Assembly: GCA_016787375.1 (NCBI GenBank)
Contig: JAEUUM010000622.1
Location: 1-20,778, forward strand
Length of the DNA stretch: 20,778 nucleotides
Direction of reading: 5' to 3'
From: Saprospiraceae bacterium
GTDB lineage: Bacteria; Bacteroidota; Bacteroidia; Chitinophagales; Saprospiraceae
A program made the position numbers and the translations under genes. Shown in pieces: positions 8,501 to 15,296 of the stretch (its first letter is position 1; every line of letters starts with the position of its first letter). The notes under the pieces are model-generated. The model saw only the letters and a list, made by a program, of their open reading frames with translations. It was not told the DNA's origin and did not search any database.

Positions 8501-9590
8501 TCCTGAAGATGGAGGTACATTGCAACCTTGGTCTATCATTGGATGCAGACAGGATTCTGCTTTCTCAACCCCAAATACAATAAAAAATAAGATACTCTAT
8601 GTAGCAGAAAATGCAACAGAAAAAGTTGACAGTAATTATTTAATTATTAAAAGTTCGAGCCAATCACCTTCGAACATCAGATATATCATCAAACAACCAA
8701 CACAACTTGGTCAACTGAGAAAAGGCAATGTGGTTTTAAAACTTGGTGACACATTTACACAAAATGATATTAATCAAAAATTGATCAATTATAAAAATGC
8801 TTCTTTTGGAGAAGGTAAAGATTCATTGATATTTTATGTAATAGATCTCGAAGGAAACTGGAAGCCTGAAGAACAATTTAATATCGTTATTTACAAGCCA
8901 CTTGATGCGACGATACAATCAACCAACATTTTGTGTAATGGCGAAAATTCCGGCTCCTTGATTATTTCTGGATTGAATGGTGTGCAACCATACCTGTATA
9001 GCATAGACAATGGTTTAACTTTTGTAGCCAAAGACACTTTTAATTCTCTGCAAGCAGGATTATACAACATACAAGTCAAAGATGCATTAGGTAGTATTTT
9101 CAACCAATCTATTACAATTTCCGAGCCATCTGCTTTGCTGCTTAACATCACAAAAAATGATAATACGGTCATCTTGAACGTTTCAGGAGGTGTTCCTCCA
9201 TATTTGGCGAGTAATGATGGTGTAAATTATTCTGAAGAATTAACATTTGAAAACTTGTCGAATGGTAAATACACCTTCTACATTAAAGATGCTAATGGTT
9301 GTATTTTATTTGATACGGTCAGCATAACAGGTGTTTATGTTGCTGAAATTGATAAGATACAAGTATCCGTCTTTCCGATTCCTGCGGATCAGTATATAAA
9401 CTTAAACCATAATTCAACAAGGCTTTCAACAGTATCTGTAACTGATTTAATGGGACGAATTGTTTGGCAGAAAAACGAATTCGTGCCTCCAATATCCATA
9501 AGTACTCATTCGATTCCTGATGGAATGTATTTGTTGAAATTAGAAGTCAATAATGTGCTTTTCACAAAGAAAATAATCATTCAACACTAG
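5595..9590 (+). CDS. Secreted multidomain reprolysin-like metalloprotease with T9SS sorting domain
   Basis: This is a 1331-residue exported zinc protease. Domains in order: signal peptide 1-21 (cleavage after TYA); propeptide-like region to about 195; metzincin domain about 196-410 with HEMGHQFNANH, so zinc ligands His336, His340 and His346 and catalytic Glu337, plus a Met-turn at IMAYAG (Met371). A PKD-like module typical of this family follows (about 417-540, NNAPTVSAGPDQ), then an Ig/Kre9-like module (about 545-642), a further beta-rich module (about 645-748), a fibronectin-III-like module (about 751-842), a proprotein-convertase P-type jelly roll (about 850-985), and a cadherin-like/CSPG-type repeat (about 996-1101). 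Two SprB-type repeats follow (1104-1178, and a degenerate one at 1182-1246). The T9SS type A sorting domain is at 1254-1331 (VSVFPIPADQYINL ending KKIIIQH). The zinc site is intact. Likely role: surface-attached or released protein degradation. The stop is shared in a CTAG with the convergent gene. Confidence 0.93.
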   Translation: MFISRVITVCLIFISTSFTYAQWQQIAIIKNVSNIGKANASIKNASVFKIQNSFISDLKALPLTEDGQKNIQTKTILLPLPGGKSYKAVIHQSSTLHPDLLKKYPGIYSFTGHGIDDSNSIVKCDIGENGFHAMILSPVFGTIFIDPVADEIDGEYVCYTKNDYSVESKKTFNCVVNKYDSHSKNNVAPDGLLPDCTLRKYRLALACTGEYAAFQGGTVSKVLSAMNTTMTRVSGVYERDLSVTFQIIANNDKLVFLNSVTDPYTNNDGGTMLGENQATIDNLIGTANYDIGHVFSTGGGGIASLYAVCTPGNKAQGVTGSSSPVGDPFDIDYVAHEMGHQFNANHTFNNDCDGNINNSTAFEPGSGTTIMAYAGVCDPNVQFNSDDHFHEISLFEITNYITQEAGNTCPVFINLNNNAPTVSAGPDQFIPKSTPFELTAAAQDADGDPLSYCWEQLDNELVIHPPVSSYTNGPSFRSFKPSASSTRVFPQISTIVSNSTSTWEVLPGTARNLNFVVSVRDNHQGGGCYATDELRLTVNSSAGPFLVTAPNTPVTWIIGETQLITWNIANTDQAPIKCSTVDIYLSVDGGFTYPYLLVKDVPNTGSYPVEVPNYQGIKNRIKVKAHNNVFFDISNTNFTIKEPASPTFIMNIGSNKSAICSEKDTQLSFVANLSPLAGFNGLVDLTVNNLPSGCTASINPVQATLPADITVTLSGLQNVLAGSYTINLNGSSGSIVKNVYYNIDVSNGVPAQVITQTIELNAKSVSTKPIVSWAQIPGAKTYHLVLAKDLLLNNIVFEADVNGTSIELPELDIYTVYFWNVHAFNDCGKGPDSETAAFQTINKSCNTFTQNNPLVIPNNLEFDGTSKLTIADNFKLTELTVKVKATHTFVSDLKIDLQGPDNQIVTLFGNSCDDLDDINATFSDKGNALICNQTSPAVSGTVKPSSGSLNQWNGLSILGDWKLKVTDNYPEDGGTLQPWSIIGCRQDSAFSTPNTIKNKILYVAENATEKVDSNYLIIKSSSQSPSNIRYIIKQPTQLGQLRKGNVVLKLGDTFTQNDINQKLINYKNASFGEGKDSLIFYVIDLEGNWKPEEQFNIVIYKPLDATIQSTNILCNGENSGSLIISGLNGVQPYLYSIDNGLTFVAKDTFNSLQAGLYNIQVKDALGSIFNQSITISEPSALLLNITKNDNTVILNVSGGVPPYLASNDGVNYSEELTFENLSNGKYTFYIKDANGCILFDTVSITGVYVAEIDKIQVSVFPIPADQYINLNHNSTRLSTVSVTDLMGRIVWQKNEFVPPISISTHSIPDGMYLLKLEVNNVLFTKKIIIQH

Positions 9591-10240
9591 TGGATGTACC
9601 AAACAGCTATCAACATTGATGTTATACCAACCAGGTAACCAAATAGTACTTGAGGCAATGTATGTGCTTTAAGGTAGAGTCTTGCCGTTCCAATAAAACC
9701 AGCAATTATGATGGTGATAAAAAGGATTAAAGGCATAGGAATGAATAGTGAACCAATTATTACAGACTGATTTGTGCTGTAATATTGGATACATAAAACC
9801 ATAACCATTACTGTGAGCCCGGCAATTGATGCTGCATGAACACTTATTTTGTAGACAACATTAATGACAAAGCAGGCAAAAAGTGTTATGGTGCAGCCCA
9901 AGGTAAAACAGGTAATTAGATCCGGTAAGGTATTGTTTGTATACAAATTTTTAAACAACCATAAATAAAACATCCCGGTCACGATGTAGGGCCCAACTCT
10001 ATCCATTCTGTCGTTTAGTTCTATGCCTTTGATCATACCCAACGCTTTCATCATAAAAATTGCAAAACCTGGGATGATTACCGTTGAGATGAAAATCGGC
10101 AAAATAAACTTTAATCCTTCGTTGAACTTTTGAATGCCAAAGAGATAAGGGTCAATATACATCACCAAGACCATGGCATACGATAGCAAGAAAAGCGGAT
10201 GAAAAATCCAAGAGAACAGTATTGAAAGTTGTTTCATCAC
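9587..10240 (-). CDS. Polytopic membrane protein of PAP2-like fold
   Basis: The 217-residue protein has about six hydrophobic segments (roughly 5-28, 42-66, 84-98, 107-130, 135-153 and 160-185) plus a terminal one (196-214). The order of short conserved motifs resembles the PAP2 phosphatase superfamily: a basic/acidic loop ELNDRMDRVGPY (74-85), SVHAAS (133-138, in place of PSGH) and ARLYLKAHTLPQVLFGYLVG (186-205, in place of SRxxxxxHxxxD). His135, Arg187 and His193 are present, but the acidic residue expected after the last His is Gln197. It may be a degenerate or divergent lipid phosphatase or undecaprenyl/lipid-phosphate handling protein in the inner membrane; catalysis is uncertain. It starts 2 bases after the stop of the PD40/OmpA gene, so the two are translationally coupled. 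Confidence 0.7.
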   Translation of the reverse strand: MMKQLSILFSWIFHPLFLLSYAMVLVMYIDPYLFGIQKFNEGLKFILPIFISTVIIPGFAIFMMKALGMIKGIELNDRMDRVGPYIVTGMFYLWLFKNLYTNNTLPDLITCFTLGCTITLFACFVINVVYKISVHAASIAGLTVMVMVLCIQYYSTNQSVIIGSLFIPMPLILFITIIIAGFIGTARLYLKAHTLPQVLFGYLVGITSMLIAVWYIH

Positions 10241-10242
10241 TT

Positions 10243-11892
10243 TTATAGTTTAGTAATAATAAATTCTACCCTTCGGTTTTGTTCTCGCAGATCCAACGTC
10301 GAGTTGTTGTTTACCGGTTGAGAAGCTCCGTGACCTTTTATTGTTAATCGGTTTGCATCAATTCCCTTTTTCGTTAGATACTCTTTAACTGCTTTGGCCC
10401 GTTCTTCCGATAATTTCAATAAATCACCTGGTTCACCTTGGTTGTCGGTATGGCCCTCAATGCTGATGTTCATTTTAGCATTATTCTTCAACAAATCAAC
10501 CAGCTTTTCTAACTCAACAAAGGATTTTTCTTGTATTGTTGCTTTTGACTGTACAAAATATATTGGGTTTAGATTGATACGGCCATTCACTACCTTTTGA
10601 TCAATGTACATGTTTAGTTCTGTGGCATTTGAGTAGTTTGTTGAAAGTGTTGCAACATCAATGATTTGTGGTTGTGACAGGTATCCCTCTCTATATGGAT
10701 AGATCTTAATTTTGTCCTTTTTGCCAACTACAATAGTGAACTCCCCAGTCTCAGTAATGATTACTTTTTTATAATTGTCATCTTCTGCCCCTCCGATATA
10801 AATTGAAGACTTGATAGGTCTCAGGGTTTTTGAATCAACTGCTCTACCCAAAATGGTCACAGTTGGCGGATTCGGGTCACCAATTTTTGCCCTATAAATA
10901 TCTGAGGAACCAGATCTTCTGGTTGAAAAATAAAGATACCCCGTGGCAGAGTTATAGTGAGGTTGTAAATCGTCTTTTGCTGAATTTATTGGCTCTATCA
11001 TTGGTTTTGGTTCTGACCACTGATCCCATCCACTTGATAATCTGGTTGTCATAAATATATCAAAACCACCGACACTTCCAGGTCTGTTACTTGCAAAAAA
11101 TAAAGTACGCATATCTCCTGACAAATAAGGTGTAATGTCATTGTATGCAGAATTTATGGCACCAATATTTATTGGTTCAGACCACAAACTATCTTTTTCA
11201 TTTAAACAAATATAAAGGTCGTTTTCCCCTTGCGTATCGTCACGTTTTAACGAAACAATTGCCGCCATCCCATCCTGGCTCATTGAAAAACTCACAATAT
11301 CACTTTTGGTGTAATAGTTGTTAATAAAGATTGGTTTGGGATCTGTCCAAATTGTGTCGTTGATGTTTTTAATCGTTGAAAAACCTTTCTTCATCCCTCC
11401 TGCCTCCGGAAACTGGTTAATAATCACAAAATTGTTTTTCGAAGGCATATTTGAACAAATGCTGTTGGGTAATGCATTGTTTATTGGTGGTCCGGGGTGA
11501 AATACATATTCAAAGCTCTTACCATCAAAGGTTCGTGCAATCCAAACATCCTGATTAAAAGAAGATCTGTGCGGGTTCTTTACATCTTTGTCACCGAGTT
11601 CCTTATAAACGTTAGCAAGAACAGACATATATTGCGGTTCGGGCAGTTTTTTATATAGGTTTTGTTTCTCAAAATTCAAATATTTTTCAAAATCAGGAGA
11701 GCCTGTTCTTGTAAAATAAAGGGTGTTGCCATCCTCGCTTATTAGCGGAGCAATTTCTTGATATATATCGGTATTAATGAGATTCCCCAATTTTTCAATA
11801 CCAATATTTTGGCTAAACAAAAAAGACGCCGAAAAGCATGACTGCAAGATTACAAAACATGACCAAAACTTTCCTAAAACTTTATACAACAC
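10243..11892 (-). CDS. Outer-membrane PD40 / OmpA peptidoglycan-binding protein
   Basis: The protein has an N-terminal signal sequence (about 1-28, ending FLFSQ). Beta-propeller PD40/WD40-like repeats follow (about 44-335; repeats such as APLISEDGNTLYFTR, TPYLSGDMRTLFFASNRPG and QPHYNSATGYLYFSTRRSG). A carboxypeptidase-regulatory-like beta sandwich spans about 342-415, and an OmpA C-terminal domain about 443-549, with the peptidoglycan-contact pattern HTDNQG (Asp483) and Arg498, and EQNRRVEF near the end. This order recalls PorE, a T9SS-associated protein that links the secretion machinery to peptidoglycan, but the N-terminal TPR region of PorE is absent. It more safely belongs to the broad OmpA/PD40 family of Bacteroidota. 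It is the first gene of a two-gene unit with the PAP2-like membrane protein and is divergent from the MscS gene. Confidence 0.85.
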   Translation of the reverse strand: MLYKVLGKFWSCFVILQSCFSASFLFSQNIGIEKLGNLINTDIYQEIAPLISEDGNTLYFTRTGSPDFEKYLNFEKQNLYKKLPEPQYMSVLANVYKELGDKDVKNPHRSSFNQDVWIARTFDGKSFEYVFHPGPPINNALPNSICSNMPSKNNFVIINQFPEAGGMKKGFSTIKNINDTIWTDPKPIFINNYYTKSDIVSFSMSQDGMAAIVSLKRDDTQGENDLYICLNEKDSLWSEPINIGAINSAYNDITPYLSGDMRTLFFASNRPGSVGGFDIFMTTRLSSGWDQWSEPKPMIEPINSAKDDLQPHYNSATGYLYFSTRRSGSSDIYRAKIGDPNPPTVTILGRAVDSKTLRPIKSSIYIGGAEDDNYKKVIITETGEFTIVVGKKDKIKIYPYREGYLSQPQIIDVATLSTNYSNATELNMYIDQKVVNGRINLNPIYFVQSKATIQEKSFVELEKLVDLLKNNAKMNISIEGHTDNQGEPGDLLKLSEERAKAVKEYLTKKGIDANRLTIKGHGASQPVNNNSTLDLREQNRRVEFIITKL

Positions 11893-11971
11893 TATGCTAC
11901 CATTTTAAGGCGCAAAGTTGGTAAATATTTTTGGTCTGTGAATGTTTAATGAGAAGTTTATGTAAAAGCTC

Positions 11972-11979
11972 TATTTTTG
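11972..11979 (+). promoter_or_regulatory. Candidate -7 element of the mscS-like gene
   Basis: TATTTTTG fits TAnnTTTG and ends 14 bases before the ATG at 11994. A second match, TATTTTTG at 11926-11933, lies further upstream in the same 101-base divergent spacer. Neither has a clear TTTG about 20 bases before it, so this rests on the octamer and its spacing only. Confidence 0.3.
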
Positions 11980-11993
11980 AGCCTCAATAATGA

Positions 11994-13328
11994 ATGTCAA
12001 TGGACCTTTTCAAAGAAATATTCAAAAAACAGATTTACAAGGGTGATAATTATCAGCTCTTTTTTGAAGATATTTTGTTGTTCTTGGCAGTAATTGTCTG
12101 CTTTGTTTTTTTGCTAAGATTACTTTTCAAAAAATTACTGCCGGGGTTTTTTAAAATATATGAAGTCAGTAAACCAGGCAGAATCAAAATTAGGACCAAC
12201 GCTTTGATAATTTTTCTACTTTGTTTTTGTGTAGCTGCCCTCTGGAGCCTAAAGCTAAATGCCGAACTTTACAGTACAGAATACTTTACCATCAAAATAT
12301 CAAATGTGCTTCAGGCTATTTTAATCATTAAACTAGCCCAAATTCTTGATAACATCATTACCCGAATCAAAAACAAAAATCAGGAATTACTATATAAAAA
12401 CACAACTGACCAACTAACACAGGAAAAAGAAACAAACCAGGTTCATACTATCCAATGGTTGGTATATTTGATTGTGGCTTTAATGATCGTCAATTTTTTT
12501 GAAGTTGATAAACCAATTTTGAGTATCAAAGGCTACTATCTTAAAATATCTTCAATTTTAATTGTCATCATTGTATTGTTTGGCGCACGACTTTTTGCCT
12601 GGTTTTTAACGCAAATACTCCTGCAGCCTTATTACAACAAAAATAGAATTGATCAAGGCGCCCAATACTCGGTGAATCAATTATTGTCCTATGTGATTTA
12701 TGTTGTTTCATTCTTTTTGGCAATGAACATCATTGAGGTAAAAATGAATTTGATTCTGGGTGGAGCAGCCGCCTTGCTCGTTGGTGTTGGCCTGGGGCTA
12801 CAGCAAACTTTCAATGATTTCTTTTCGGGAATCATTTTGCTCTTTGAACGCTCAATTGATATTGGTGATATAGTCAACGTCAATGGTGTAATTGGGACAG
12901 TCAAGCGAATTGGAATCAGAACTTCAAAAATTGAAACCAGAGATAACATCACCGTAATTGTTCCAAATTCTAAGCTCGTCACTGATAATGTTATAAATTG
13001 GAGCCACACCAATAATTATGCTCGATTCGAAATAAAAATTCAGGCATCATTTACTGTAGATCCACAACTTATTAGACAAATTCTTATAGCTGTTGCTGGG
13101 GCAAATAATCGGGTTGAACAAAATCCTGCACCCTTTGTACGGTTTATTGAATTTGGCCAATATGCCTTGGAATTCCATTTACTTTTTTGGTCAAAGGAAC
13201 TTATAAATATTGAAGACGTAAAAAGCGATTTACGATTTGAAATAAACCGAATGTTTAAAGAACATGGTATAGAAATTCCTTACCCAATACAATCGTTGTA
13301 TTTAAAAAATCACCAATCATCAGAGTAG
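11994..13328 (+). CDS. MscS family small-conductance mechanosensitive channel
   Basis: This inner-membrane channel opens under membrane tension and releases solutes during hypo-osmotic shock. The 444-residue protein has extra N-terminal transmembrane segments (about 24-47, 66-86, 153-170, 182-206 and 228-247) before the MscS core. The pore helix is Gly/Ala-rich, LGGAAALLVGVGLGLQQ (255-271), and leads into TFNDFFSGIILLFERSIDIGD (272-292). The beta domain follows with VNGVIGTVKRIGIRTSKI (296-313) and VPNSKLV (323-329), then an alpha/beta cytoplasmic domain to about 440. It is longer than E. coli MscS (286) and resembles the extended MscS-like proteins. A second in-frame ATG at 12000 is also possible as the start. 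The 3' end overlaps the convergent M48 gene by 9 bases. Confidence 0.93.
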   Translation: MSMDLFKEIFKKQIYKGDNYQLFFEDILLFLAVIVCFVFLLRLLFKKLLPGFFKIYEVSKPGRIKIRTNALIIFLLCFCVAALWSLKLNAELYSTEYFTIKISNVLQAILIIKLAQILDNIITRIKNKNQELLYKNTTDQLTQEKETNQVHTIQWLVYLIVALMIVNFFEVDKPILSIKGYYLKISSILIVIIVLFGARLFAWFLTQILLQPYYNKNRIDQGAQYSVNQLLSYVIYVVSFFLAMNIIEVKMNLILGGAAALLVGVGLGLQQTFNDFFSGIILLFERSIDIGDIVNVNGVIGTVKRIGIRTSKIETRDNITVIVPNSKLVTDNVINWSHTNNYARFEIKIQASFTVDPQLIRQILIAVAGANNRVEQNPAPFVRFIEFGQYALEFHLLFWSKELINIEDVKSDLRFEINRMFKEHGIEIPYPIQSLYLKNHQSSE

Positions 13329-14111
13329 CGATTTTATTTTTTGATAATTTGCAGTTGAGTTTTCACTATAAGTGGAGCAATTCAGTTTTTTAGCTAGCTC
13401 CTCAATATCCTTAACCCTGTTTCCAGGATCGGGGTGGGTACTCATAAACACAGGAGGCGATCCCTTACCCTTTATTTTTTTAAAAAAACCCGCTGAACCG
13501 GCTGCATTATGTCCACTGTTACAAAGATAGAAGACACTATATTTGTCTGCCTCCCTTTCGCTATCCCGGCTAAAGCTTAATGCAATTAAACTCGTTGTCA
13601 AATCCTTTATTGCTTGTTTGTTTTTATTGCCTGCAGACAAAACTTCACCGATTACCGCCAAAGGCATTATTTTTGTCAATTGTCTTGTGGAGTGTCGCAT
13701 ATCAGCATGCGCAATTTCATGCCCCATTACACCAGCCAACTCATCTTCGTTATCAAGGTATTTTATTAGTCCGGTATAAACATAAATATAACCCCCCGGC
13801 GTACAAAAGGCATTCAAGGTCTTATCGTCTTTTATTATTTTCACTTCCCAGGCAAACACGTTTTTATTCTTGACTCGCCCTGAATTAAGAATATCGTCTT
13901 TCAAAGCACGGACAAATTTGTAAACTTCTTCATTACCTTGTTCCGGTAACAAAGGATATTGGGCCGGATTTGCAGCTATTTCCTTCGAAACAGAAAGCCC
14001 CAACTTTTTATCATCATCAATTGAATACAAATTGAATTTTTTCCAACTTTGGCAACTAGAATTGGAAATAGATAAAAATATTAACAAGCCTGCAAAAGAT
14101 AAATTTTTCAT
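13320..14111 (-). CDS. M48 family metalloprotease, probable lipoprotein
   Basis: This is a zinc endopeptidase related to the periplasmic BepA/LoiP group, which helps in outer-membrane protein quality control. A hydrophobic signal (5-16) ends at a possible lipidated Cys20 (SNSSC; a loose lipobox). The catalytic motif HEIAHADMRH gives His131, Glu132 and His135; the third ligand is Glu187 in SEREADKYSVFYL. CTPGGYIYVYTGLI (103-116) is the conserved strand before the active-site helix, and the family's THPDPGNRVKDI block follows near residues 225-236. At 263 residues it is the compact form with no C-terminal TPR domain. It lies 66 bases downstream of the PagL-like gene on the same strand and may be read from the same transcript. 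Confidence 0.93.
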   Translation of the reverse strand: MKNLSFAGLLIFLSISNSSCQSWKKFNLYSIDDDKKLGLSVSKEIAANPAQYPLLPEQGNEEVYKFVRALKDDILNSGRVKNKNVFAWEVKIIKDDKTLNAFCTPGGYIYVYTGLIKYLDNEDELAGVMGHEIAHADMRHSTRQLTKIMPLAVIGEVLSAGNKNKQAIKDLTTSLIALSFSRDSEREADKYSVFYLCNSGHNAAGSAGFFKKIKGKGSPPVFMSTHPDPGNRVKDIEELAKKLNCSTYSENSTANYQKIKSLL

Positions 14112-14177
14112 TTTAGATTTTTAATTAATACGAATTTACAATAAAAATTAACCAAAATAATCCATGCTTTAATAAAA

Positions 14178-15296
14178 TTATAACATCATCCCAATACCAA
14201 GCGAAATATACTCGGCTGCTAATTTATGCGCTTTTAGCTGCACTCCGACAAAAAACCTGGTATCAATTCCATGTATTGCAGGTAAGTAATACCTTGATGA
14301 AAGTTTTGTGTAAATTCTGCCAAAATTAAACTCAAAATCTGAATCCAAATATGTGCCTGCTTGCAGCAAAACACTGAATGGCCAAAAGAAAAATTCATCA
14401 CCAATAAATACCAAATGTCTGGTTGCAGCATCTCTTGCCACTTTTTCAGTTGGCGCTTCAGTTGACCGAAGAAGAAAATAGTAATCACTCAAATTATATT
14501 CTAATTCAGCACCTAATATAAGTTGCTGAGCTTTGGATATTTTGTAAATGCCGCCTAATGAGGCAATATAAATTGGGAATTTTGGCCCTCCTGGCAACGC
14601 CTGTTCAACAAAAGCAAGTCCTAAATGTGTTGTAAAACCAAATTTGTGCTTAGGTTTGGGGTCAACAATGCTTTCAATATATTCATTTTGTGGTACCGGA
14701 TTTGGAGTCCATTGTATTCCTACCTGACCAGTAACTACATTTATTCCTAAGTTTGGAAGACTCGATGAACCATTGGAAAAATGCGTAAGCCCAAAGCCAG
14801 CTGTTGCTTTTATTCTCTCTGAAAGCCTTGTGTGCCAGTTAAACTGAAGTACAGTAATGTTGTTCAGATGCGAGCCTATTGCCGTTTGAAGAGGGTTGGT
14901 ATTGTAGTCAAATTTTTTAGTCAACCAGGCAACTCCTGTACCCACCACAAATCTAAATTGAGTATGTTCTTTTCCTCCTAACTTCAATGAAATATTTGGT
15001 AGAACTGAATATGCATTACCCAATATCTCTCTGTTTCCCAAATTTAAATACCCAAACTGCACACCAAGTTCAGGATATTTTTGCCAACTGTTCCAGTACT
15101 GTTTACCATATGTTTTGTAAACAAAGTTGGTCGTCAAACCAATAGATTGTGAGGGGATTGGATAAAGTATTTTTGGAGAATGGTTAATAATCTTACCAAA
15201 AGTCACCTGAGGAGTAATGGAGATGTTTTTTGTCCATTGTGCTTGCATAAGGAAGACCCAAAAGCAGAACCATGTTAAACAAAGAATTCGTTTCAT
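14178..15296 (-). CDS. PagL-like outer-membrane barrel (acyloxyacyl hydrolase family)
   Basis: The protein has a signal peptide (about 1-19, FLMQAQ) and alternating amphipathic beta strands, as in an outer-membrane barrel, ending in Leu. The block GLTHFSNGSSSLPNLGIN (169-186) resembles the active-site region of lipid A 3-O-deacylase PagL, with His172 and Ser174 in the H-x-S-N pattern. PagL, as I recall it, uses a Glu 12 residues after the Ser; here that position is Asn186, so hydrolase activity is uncertain. At 372 residues it is about twice the size of classic PagL, as is common for Bacteroidota members. The start codon overlaps the hutH stop (ATGA at 15296-15293), so translation is coupled to the lyase gene. 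It could instead be a non-enzymatic barrel. Confidence 0.72.
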   Translation of the reverse strand: MKRILCLTWFCFWVFLMQAQWTKNISITPQVTFGKIINHSPKILYPIPSQSIGLTTNFVYKTYGKQYWNSWQKYPELGVQFGYLNLGNREILGNAYSVLPNISLKLGGKEHTQFRFVVGTGVAWLTKKFDYNTNPLQTAIGSHLNNITVLQFNWHTRLSERIKATAGFGLTHFSNGSSSLPNLGINVVTGQVGIQWTPNPVPQNEYIESIVDPKPKHKFGFTTHLGLAFVEQALPGGPKFPIYIASLGGIYKISKAQQLILGAELEYNLSDYYFLLRSTEAPTEKVARDAATRHLVFIGDEFFFWPFSVLLQAGTYLDSDFEFNFGRIYTKLSSRYYLPAIHGIDTRFFVGVQLKAHKLAAEYISLGIGMML

